Positions 6,514 to 11,579 of a DNA stretch of 11,579 bases are shown one piece after another (the first letter of the stretch is position 1; each line of letters begins with the position of its first letter). The stretch comes from CAYMOV01 sp964392085 (GTDB lineage Bacteria > Oederibacteriota > Muellerivitia > Muellerivitales > Muellerivitaceae): positions 1 to 11,579 of the forward strand of contig CAYMOV010000082.1 of NCBI GenBank assembly GCA_964392085.1. The letters run 5' to 3'. The position numbers were made by a program, and so were the translations under genes. The notes below the pieces were generated by a model. The model was not told the DNA's origin. It saw nothing but the letters and a program-made list of their open reading frames with translations, and searched no databases.

Positions 6514-8355
6514 TTAACAGCAGCGGAAGGTTTCCGTCGCGGCCGTGGGCTTCCCGCTCTCCGGCGGGGCCATTTCCTTCCGGACCAATACGCGCCACCA
6601 GCGGCGCACCGACTCCACCATCACCACCATCGCGCAAACCATGATGACCAGGGTCAGGGAAGTGTTCATCCATCCCTGCGCGGCTTTCGATGGGTCGTGC
6701 GTGAGGGGCCAGAAAACGTCCTTGATGTTGAGGACACAGGCCCAGAGGGTCGTGATGGACAAGAACACCAAGGGCGCCAGGGTGGTCCAGGCGTAGCGCG
6801 CCTTGTCCGCGTTGAGGATGAGGCTGGTTCCCACGGCCAGGGCCACGGCCGCCAGGAGCTGGTTGGCGGTGCCGAACATGGGCCAGATGGTGCCGATCGA
6901 CCCCGCCCAGATGAACCAGGCCCAGGCCGCCACCACCAAAGCCGTTGAGAAGAGCGACCCCGGCAGCCAGTCGGTCCGCTCGAACGGTTTCCAGGCCTTG
7001 CCCATGAACTCCTGCACCAAGAACCTCGCCACCCGCGTACCCGCGTCGATGGTCGTGAGGATGAACAGGGCCTCGAACATCACGGCGAAGTGGTACCAAT
7101 AGGAAGCCAGGGTTTGCATTCCGGGGAAACCCGCGAAGATCTGGGTGAACCCCACGGCCAGGGACACCGCGCCGCCGGTTCGGCCCACCAGCGTCTCCCC
7201 CACTTCCCGCGAGAGGTGGGCCAGGTTCACGGGCGTCAGGCCCAGGGTGGCGTAGACCTGGGGCGGGACGTTGATGGCGAAATAGTCCGCGGGGTTGAGC
7301 GCGCAGGAGGCGATCAGCGCCACGATGCCGACCAGGCCCTCCAGGAGCATGGACCCGTAGCCGATCATGCGGGCGTCCGATTCCTTGTCCAGCATCTTGG
7401 GGGTGGTGCCCGAGGAGACCAGGGCGTGGAAGCCCGAGATGGCGCCGCAGGCGATGGTGATGAAGACGTAGGGGAACATCTTGCCCTTGATGATCGGGCC
7501 CCCGCCGTAGATATATTGGGTGAAGGCCGGCATCTGGAGCGTGGGGTGCACCCAGATCACGCCCACCACGAGGACGGCCACGGTCCCCAGCTTGAGGTAC
7601 GAGGACAGGTAATCACGGGGGCAGAGGAGCAGCCAGACGGGCAGCACCGAGGCCAGGAAACCATAGGCCGCCAAAAGCAGGACCAAGGTCTGGCGGGAAC
7701 AGGTGAAGGTGGAGGCCAGGGGCGACCCGGGGATGAGCGCCCCGAAATAGACCGCGGCCAAGACCGCCGTCACCCCGATCAGGCTGGACTCCACGATGTG
7801 GCCAGGGCGGAACTTGAACATCCAGATCCCCACCACGATCGCGATGGGGATGGTGGCGGCGATGGTGAAGGTGCCCCAAGAACTCTCCGCCAGGGCGTTC
7901 ACCACCGCCAAACCGAGGCCCGCCAGGGCCATGATCACGATGATGAGGATGGCCACCGCGGCGGCGGCCGCCGCCGTGGGCGAGATCTCATGCCGGGCGA
8001 TCTCCACCAGGGACTTGCCGCCGTAGCGCACCGAGGCCGCCAAGATGATGAAGTCGTGCACCGCCCCCGCCAGCACCACCCCGATGAGGAGCCAGAGGAA
8101 CCCGGGGAGGAAGCCGAATTGGGCGGCCAGGACCGGCCCGATCAAGGGGCCCGCCCCCGCGATGGCCGCGAAGTGGTGGCCGAAGAGGACCCACTTGTTG
8201 GTGGGCATGTAGTTTTGGCCGTCGTTGAACCGGTGGGCGGGCGTCACCCGGGTGTCGTCCAGCACCGCCACTTTGGCCGCCAGGAAGGCGCCGTAATAGC
8301 GGTAGGCGATCGCCAGGACGCAAAGGGCCGAGAGGATAAAGGGGAGGCTGTTCAT
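6514..8355 (-). CDS. cstA: CstA-family carbon starvation / pyruvate-peptide transporter
   Basis: A 613-residue polytopic inner-membrane protein. The N-terminus holds the CstA hallmarks VTPAHRFNDGQNYMPTNKWV (37-56) and GHHFAAIAGAGPLIGPVLAA (59-78), then AGAVHDFIILAASVRYGGKS. Further family blocks include GCALN-like and HALVSSGTTPKML segments in the middle and GTIWPMFGTANQLLAA near the C-terminus. CstA/BtsT proteins import pyruvate, and CstA has also been linked to peptide uptake under carbon starvation. E. coli CstA and BtsT are about 700 residues; this one is shorter. The ATG at 8355 is chosen: the longer frame to 8421 starts inside the -35 box of the promoter and has no signature. GGAG lies only 3 bases before the ATG. 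It appears to be a single-gene unit, between the strong terminator upstream and a weak one downstream. Confidence 0.95.
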   Translation of the reverse strand: MNSLPFILSALCVLAIAYRYYGAFLAAKVAVLDDTRVTPAHRFNDGQNYMPTNKWVLFGHHFAAIAGAGPLIGPVLAAQFGFLPGFLWLLIGVVLAGAVHDFIILAASVRYGGKSLVEIARHEISPTAAAAAAVAILIIVIMALAGLGLAVVNALAESSWGTFTIAATIPIAIVVGIWMFKFRPGHIVESSLIGVTAVLAAVYFGALIPGSPLASTFTCSRQTLVLLLAAYGFLASVLPVWLLLCPRDYLSSYLKLGTVAVLVVGVIWVHPTLQMPAFTQYIYGGGPIIKGKMFPYVFITIACGAISGFHALVSSGTTPKMLDKESDARMIGYGSMLLEGLVGIVALIASCALNPADYFAINVPPQVYATLGLTPVNLAHLSREVGETLVGRTGGAVSLAVGFTQIFAGFPGMQTLASYWYHFAVMFEALFILTTIDAGTRVARFLVQEFMGKAWKPFERTDWLPGSLFSTALVVAAWAWFIWAGSIGTIWPMFGTANQLLAAVALAVGTSLILNADKARYAWTTLAPLVFLSITTLWACVLNIKDVFWPLTHDPSKAAQGWMNTSLTLVIMVCAMVVMVESVRRWWRVLVRKEMAPPESGKPTAATETFRCC

Positions 8356-8381
8356 GGGCTCCGGAGATCTTAAGGGATGGG

Positions 8382-8396
8382 ATTCTTGGCAAGGAT
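8382..8396. promoter_or_regulatory. Inverted repeat overlapping the cstA -10 box
   Basis: ATTCTTGGCAAGGAT: 7-base arms matching at 6 of 7 positions around one centre base. It covers most of the -10 box and the likely transcription start, which is where a repressor operator would sit. Regulator unknown; weak as sequence evidence alone. Confidence 0.3.
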
Positions 8397-8421
8397 AGGA
8401 GTCCCCTTGGCGCCTTGTCAA
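8392..8421 (-). promoter_or_regulatory. Sigma-70-type promoter of cstA
   Basis: On the minus strand a perfect TTGACA (8421-8416) is followed after 18 bases by TATCCT (8397-8392, 4 of 6 matches to TATAAT). Transcription would start near 8385, giving a leader of about 30 bases before the ATG at 8355. It lies directly downstream of the intrinsic terminator of the preceding gene, so cstA is expressed independently. Confidence 0.7.
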
Positions 8422-8457
8422 CGCATCCCGAGGCTTTGGGAAAGGGCCCCGCTCACT

Positions 8458-8490
8458 AAAAAAAGCCCCCCGGTGGAAGAGCCGGGGGGC
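8458..8490 (-). terminator. Strong intrinsic terminator of the small secreted protein gene
   Basis: A perfect 9-bp stem on the minus strand (GCCCCCCGG / CCGGGGGGC, positions 8490-8482 and 8473-8465) with an 8-base loop, followed directly by seven T. It lies about 40 bases after the stop at 8531 and just before the cstA promoter. Confidence 0.9.
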
Positions 8491-8530
8491 CTCGGTCGGG
8501 GGTAAGAGCGAGCCGTTTTTTTAAGGGTGA

Positions 8531-8851
8531 TTAAGGGGTGGTCGCCTGGGTCCTGGTCCAGCCGCTCTTGGGCGCGTCACCCGTCCGGAATCCGGTACTC
8601 CCATTCATCCCAGCCTGGTTGTTCCAGGTCCGGGTCGTCTTGCCCTTACCCTTGGATAACTTCACGGGATGGGCGGGTCGCGCGGCGGGGGGGGCCTTGG
8701 GACGTTTGCGGCTCATCCGGTGGTCCGACATCTGGGTGCGGGTCGCCCCGCCGCCGACCATCGACACCGCCGAAGGAGAGCCGTCCGCCCGAGCGTGATT
8801 CAAGGATAGGACCATGAAAAGGGCCCCGAGGGCCAAAGAGAACTTCTTCAC
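8531..8851 (-). CDS. Small secreted basic protein of unknown function
   Basis: A 106-residue protein I do not recognise. It has a Sec-type signal peptide: MKK, a hydrophobic core (FSLALGALFMVLSL) and a likely cleavage after ARA (residue 22). The mature 84-residue part is basic, low in hydrophobic residues and rich in Lys, Arg, Thr, Gly and Pro. It contains no Cys, so it is neither disulfide-bonded nor a lipoprotein. The motif TRT(Q/W) occurs three times (37-40, 73-76, 99-102), with a KxSKGKGK patch between. It is probably disordered or binds a polyanion in the envelope. The start is GTG with GGAG 7 bases upstream, and the gene has its own strong terminator, which supports it as real. It is a single-gene unit between the methyltransferase and cstA. 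Confidence 0.75.
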   Translation of the reverse strand: MKKFSLALGALFMVLSLNHARADGSPSAVSMVGGGATRTQMSDHRMSRKRPKAPPAARPAHPVKLSKGKGKTTRTWNNQAGMNGSTGFRTGDAPKSGWTRTQATTP

Positions 8852-8858
8852 GGATATG

Positions 8859-8862
8859 CTCC
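8859..8862 (-). promoter_or_regulatory. Shine-Dalgarno site fixing the GTG start of the secreted protein
   Basis: GGAG on the minus strand, 7 bases before the GTG at 8851-8849. The same GTG places MKK directly before the hydrophobic core of the signal peptide. Confidence 0.6.
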
Positions 8863-8966
8863 GTTGCGCGGATTGAACGGCGAGAGCCCCGGCACATCAC
8901 ACTTTAGACGGCAGGGTCCGTTTAATAGTTTCAGGCGCTTCCTGGGCGTTTGGGGGACGCGAAGGC

Positions 8967-9641
8967 TCAACGTTTGGCTTTATCCAGCCAAACCGTCAGG
9001 TCATTGGGAAGGTAATGGTCGAGGACCTTGACCTTGCGGACCCCACGTTGGCGGCGGCCCCAAACGACGATCTCCTTCGGGTCCACGGTGAACCGTTTCG
9101 GGTCCTTCAGGCCCGATCCCGCGTGGAGGACGTTGAACGCCACCCCCTTGCGGCAGGTTTTCAGGACGGCCCCTGTGAGGGCGGTCAGGTAGTCCCAATT
9201 GTTTTGGATCCTCACGTTGAAGACCCCCGAAAGGAAACCGTAATCGGATGAACCGGGACGCAGCGGGCGGTCCAGCAGGTGCCGGACCTCGAAGGCGCCC
9301 CAGGGGACGGCCCGCCGGGCCTCCCGGATGTAGCCGGGAAAAAGGTCCACGCCCCGGTAGTCGGGTTCAATTCCCCTGTCTTTTAGGAACAACGCGAAGG
9401 CCCCGAGGCCGCAACCCACATCCAGGATCTTTTTCCCCGCGATGGGCGCCAAGGACGCGAAGACCTCGAACCGGACCTTCTGGCTTTCCGAATTGGCCCA
9501 GCCTACCCGCCGGGCGTTGGCCGCTCCCCGGGCGGCCTGGCGCTTGTAATAGCCCCGGAACCGACTCAAATCCCCCGGGGAAAATCCGGGAAAGGCCTCG
9601 GGCGTCCAGTGGACGCGGGGCCCCAAAGGTTCCCGCGTCAC
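8967..9641 (-). CDS. Class I SAM-dependent methyltransferase
   Basis: A 224-residue enzyme with a Rossmann-type methyltransferase fold. Motif I is KKILDVGCGLGAFALFLKD (70-88), the S-adenosylmethionine-binding glycine loop. GVDLFPGYI (97-105) gives the acidic residue D99 expected to bind the ribose, and YGFLSGVFNVR (134-144) is the strand-4 region in the place of motif IV. The substrate is unknown. The open frame extends to 9986, but that part is a shadow of the hydrolase gene. I infer the GTG at 9641, which overlaps the hydrolase stop (GTGA), implying translational coupling. The Shine-Dalgarno is weak (GGAA about 9 bases before). No intrinsic terminator with a T-tract is seen after the stop. 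The methyltransferase may act on a product of the hydrolase, but this is only context. Confidence 0.85.
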   Translation of the reverse strand: MTREPLGPRVHWTPEAFPGFSPGDLSRFRGYYKRQAARGAANARRVGWANSESQKVRFEVFASLAPIAGKKILDVGCGLGAFALFLKDRGIEPDYRGVDLFPGYIREARRAVPWGAFEVRHLLDRPLRPGSSDYGFLSGVFNVRIQNNWDYLTALTGAVLKTCRKGVAFNVLHAGSGLKDPKRFTVDPKEIVVWGRRQRGVRKVKVLDHYLPNDLTVWLDKAKR

Positions 9642-10468
9642 AGCGCGAATTCCAAATAGAACGCCGTCGTCACCGCGAGCGCCTCGGCCAGTTGGGGCGA
9701 GGGCCCGTCGAAGGGATGGGAGGAGTTGAACTTGTGGTCGGCGCCCGCCAGGATCGCCAACCGCGTCCCGGGGGCCACCGCCGCCAGGCTTTCGGATTCC
9801 TCGGGCGGGACGGACCGGTCCTCGTTGCCGTGGACCAACAGCCGGGGCGCCTTCAGCCGGAAAAGCTGGACGGGCACGTCGCCTTCCCGGGCCCACTTCT
9901 CCAAATCGTCGAGGAACGCCGAGGAGGATTTCAGGGCCTGGCCGGTGCGTGAGCTTTCCAGGACGTCGTAACCCCGCCGCCGCCAATCGCGGACCTTCTC
10001 CACGGGATACCGGTTCACCCGGGAGATGGGCGCCCAGAGCGCCAGGGCCGCCACCGCCGGGTCGCGCACCGCCGTCAGGATGGCCACGCCGCCTCCGCGG
10101 GAATGGCCCCAGAGGAACACCCGGTCCGAGGCCTCCAGCCCCGGCACCCGGCCCGCGCGGATGGAGGAGATGACCGCGTGCAGGTCCTCGACCTGGCGGG
10201 TGATGGTGTCGGCCTCGAACCCGGTCAGGTCCGTGAAGGGGCCGTCGGCGTGCCCCGCCATGCCCGAGCCCGAGAAGTTGAACCGCACCACGGGGAACCC
10301 CGCGGCCGCCAGGCTTTCCGCCACGAAGGGGAAGAAGGCCCAGTCCTTGAAGCCCAACAGGCCGTGGGCCATGACGATCGGGGGGCCCTTCGGGACGGGC
10401 GGCAGGTGGAGGGAGGCCCAGAGTTTGCGGCCGTCGTAGCTCTCCAGGATGAAGTCGCCGGGGTTCAT
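9638..10468 (-). CDS. Alpha/beta hydrolase
   Basis: A 276-residue protein of the serine alpha/beta hydrolase fold with no signal peptide. The nucleophile elbow is GHSRGG (121-126, S123), the acid is probably D217 in LVHGNEDRSVP, and the base is H245 in GADHKF. HG at 35-36 (MAHGLLGFKDW) forms the oxyanion-hole turn, and FNFSGSGMA (63-71) is the usual post-strand-4 loop. The family likely includes cytoplasmic esterases, acyl-peptide hydrolase-like and dienelactone-hydrolase-like enzymes; the substrate cannot be read from sequence. ATG at 10468 is chosen over a TTG six codons earlier; neither has a clear Shine-Dalgarno. The stop overlaps the methyltransferase GTG by 4 bases. The gene starts 72 bases after the GNAT gene on the same strand. 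Confidence 0.92.
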   Translation of the reverse strand: MNPGDFILESYDGRKLWASLHLPPVPKGPPIVMAHGLLGFKDWAFFPFVAESLAAAGFPVVRFNFSGSGMAGHADGPFTDLTGFEADTITRQVEDLHAVISSIRAGRVPGLEASDRVFLWGHSRGGGVAILTAVRDPAVAALALWAPISRVNRYPVEKVRDWRRRGYDVLESSRTGQALKSSSAFLDDLEKWAREGDVPVQLFRLKAPRLLVHGNEDRSVPPEESESLAAVAPGTRLAILAGADHKFNSSHPFDGPSPQLAEALAVTTAFYLEFAL

Positions 10469-10540
10469 GGGGTTATTGGAACACAAACGGGGCTTGGGAC
10501 CAAGATGGCCCGAACATCCATATCTCGTGATCCAGCGGGT

Positions 10541-11305
10541 TTAGTCCCGTTCACTCCGGGGCTGGACCCGATAATGGTATCGGTAGGCTTCCCGGAAACC
10601 GGTGGACCGGTAAAGCGCCAACGCCGGGGCGTTGTTCAACATCACCTGGAGGTAGGCGCGCCTCGCGCCCCGGCCGACGGCCCAAGCCTTCAACCCCTCC
10701 ACCAAACGCTTCGCGTTTCCCTTGCCCCGTTCCTCCGGGGCCGTGACGGCCTCATAGATCCCCAACCATTCCCCGTCCAGGACTCCCGAGGCGCAGGCCA
10801 CCGGTCTTTCACCCTGGGTCAAGGTCCCGAAAAAGGCCCGGCCCTGGACCCGTTGGAGGATCCGGGCCAAGAGCGGGTGGCGTCCCGTGGGCAGGGCGCT
10901 CCACCCGGTGAACCGGTCCTGCCAAGCCTGGGACCAACCTTCTTCCATCATGAGATCCGGCGTTTCGGCTTGGACGGTATTTCCCAAGTCCAGGGTTTGG
11001 ACCGAGGTGGCCGCCTCGAGAGCGTAACCCCGACCCGCCAAGTGGGCGTCCAAACCATAGGTCCCGGCCAGGGGCGTGACCTTGAAGATCGTCGGCAGTC
11101 CCCGCTCGGCGTAGAGCTTCTCGCAGGCTTGGATTTTTTCCTCAAGCGGGAGTCTCCCCCGGTCCAGGGCCTGCACCGAGTTCGAGCGCCGCGTGTAGCC
11201 CTGGGTGAAGCGCAGGACCCAACCGTCCAGTTCGGTTTCCTCCAGGGCGCTCCAGGCCCGGAGCGCGAGCCTTTCCAGGGCGAGCGTTTCCGGGGGAGCG
11301 GTCAC
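10541..11305 (-). CDS. GNAT-family N-acetyltransferase
   Basis: A 254-residue protein. The C-terminal half is a GNAT domain: motif A APEERGKGNAKRLVEGLKAW (189-208) with the acetyl-CoA pyrophosphate-binding RGKGNA, then motif B YLQVMLNNAPALALYRSTGF (218-237). The N-terminal half holds GWVLRFTQGYTRRSNSV (28-44) and appears to be a second, degenerate GNAT-like domain, as in many GNATs of this length. It transfers an acetyl group from acetyl-CoA to an amine; the acceptor is unknown. The start is GTG, overlapping the upstream TGA by GTGA, with GGAGG 4 bases before it, so it is coupled to the YyaL-like gene. No membrane segment or signal is seen. Confidence 0.9.
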   Translation of the reverse strand: MTAPPETLALERLALRAWSALEETELDGWVLRFTQGYTRRSNSVQALDRGRLPLEEKIQACEKLYAERGLPTIFKVTPLAGTYGLDAHLAGRGYALEAATSVQTLDLGNTVQAETPDLMMEEGWSQAWQDRFTGWSALPTGRHPLLARILQRVQGRAFFGTLTQGERPVACASGVLDGEWLGIYEAVTAPEERGKGNAKRLVEGLKAWAVGRGARRAYLQVMLNNAPALALYRSTGFREAYRYHYRVQPRSERD

Positions 11306-11579
11306 GTCGCCTCCAGGACCGACGGAAGGTCATGGACCGGGGCCTGGCAGGCGAAACCCCGACAGACATAAACCGTCGGTTTCCCCCCCAAGCCGGGACG
11401 GTCCTTCGCCCAGGGAATGAAACGGGCCAATTCATCGGCTTGACCCGGCGCGGCGTAAGCCAGGACGGCCTGGGGACGGAAGGCTCGTTGGAGTCCCGCC
11501 AGGAGTTTCCCGGTCTCGGCGCCTTCCCCGGTCACGAAGACTTCGGAGCGGGGCTGGGCCAAAAACTGGGCCGCCTGGA
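11302..11579 (-). CDS. Thioredoxin-domain protein of YyaL/DUF255 family, C-terminal end
   Basis: The last 91 residues of a gene that enters from the right edge. The visible part has SEVFVTGEGAETGKLLAGL, then a strand PQAVLAYAAPG, and ends in KPTVYVCRGFACQAPVHD. The VCxxFxCQxP tail with two cysteines closes YyaL/SPATA20-type proteins, which are about 650-700 residues long, with an N-terminal thioredoxin-like domain and an (alpha/alpha)6 barrel. Their reaction is not well known, so no function is proposed. The frame is open to the edge; the apparent TTG at 11562 is internal. The stop overlaps the GNAT start (GTGA). The N-terminal thioredoxin part is outside the window, so the assignment rests on the tail alone. 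Confidence 0.8.
   Translation of the reverse strand, partial: QAAQFLAQPRSEVFVTGEGAETGKLLAGLQRAFRPQAVLAYAAPGQADELARFIPWAKDRPGLGGKPTVYVCRGFACQAPVHDLPSVLEAT

Noticed and set aside
7090..8373. Rightward open frame of 427 codons opposite cstA
   Set aside because: It is a GC-bias shadow: its product is very rich in Gly, Arg, His and Asp with no domain, while the opposite strand carries a textbook CstA protein.
8356..8421. Longer start for cstA at 8421
   Set aside because: It would begin within the TTGACA -35 box; the extra residues show no family similarity and the ATG at 8355 starts exactly where CstA homology begins.
8500..8524. T-run near 8515-8522 as a rightward terminator
   Set aside because: The 9-bp hairpin is over 20 bases away from this T-run and no rightward gene ends here; the hairpin fits the leftward gene with its adjacent T-tract instead.
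9642..9986. N-terminal extension of the methyltransferase frame up to 9986
   Set aside because: The extra 115 residues are low-complexity Arg/Gly/Pro sequence that overlaps the hydrolase catalytic region; the GTG at 9641 is at the correct coupled position.
10103..11371. Rightward open frame of 422 codons opposite the hydrolase and GNAT genes
   Set aside because: Same shadow effect; it spans two real genes and their spacer and has no recognisable domain.

Overview
The window looks like chromosomal DNA of a free-living, GC-rich bacterium with inner-membrane transport and export systems. GC content is in the mid-60s by eye. Most third codon positions are G or C, and non-ATG starts are common: TTG or GTG seems to be used by about half of the genes whose start is visible. 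I see no phage, plasmid, insertion-sequence, CRISPR or RNA-gene signal, and I cannot assign a phylum. Many long open frames on the opposite strand are GC-bias shadows of the real genes.

Left end (1-1571): the first codons of an AI-2E/PerM-type membrane protein run leftward from a TTG start. They diverge from a rightward pair, a membrane-anchored rhodanese and a MauE/DoxX-type four-helix membrane protein, which share an ATGA stop/start overlap. The pair points to sulfur or thiol/disulfide chemistry at the cytoplasmic membrane.

Centre (1611-6292, leftward): a probable three-gene signalling unit reads from right to left. It encodes a 166-aa protein with faint CheX/CheC-like features, a soluble histidine kinase with five PAS domains, and a TPR protein. 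No response regulator is visible. A low-GC 221-base spacer with a weak promoter lies upstream.

Right half (6514-8851, leftward): a CstA-family transporter (peptide/pyruvate, carbon starvation) has a clear TTGACA/TATCCT promoter. Upstream of it is a small secreted basic protein of unknown function that ends in a strong intrinsic terminator.

Right end (8967-11579, leftward): the tail of a YyaL/DUF255 thioredoxin-domain protein overlaps a GNAT acetyltransferase by GTGA. After 72 bases come an alpha/beta hydrolase and a class I methyltransferase, also overlapping by GTGA.

Overall this is mostly ordinary housekeeping and signalling content. The least explained items are the CheX-like/multi-PAS kinase/TPR unit, the small secreted protein, and the possible leaderless start of the rhodanese gene.
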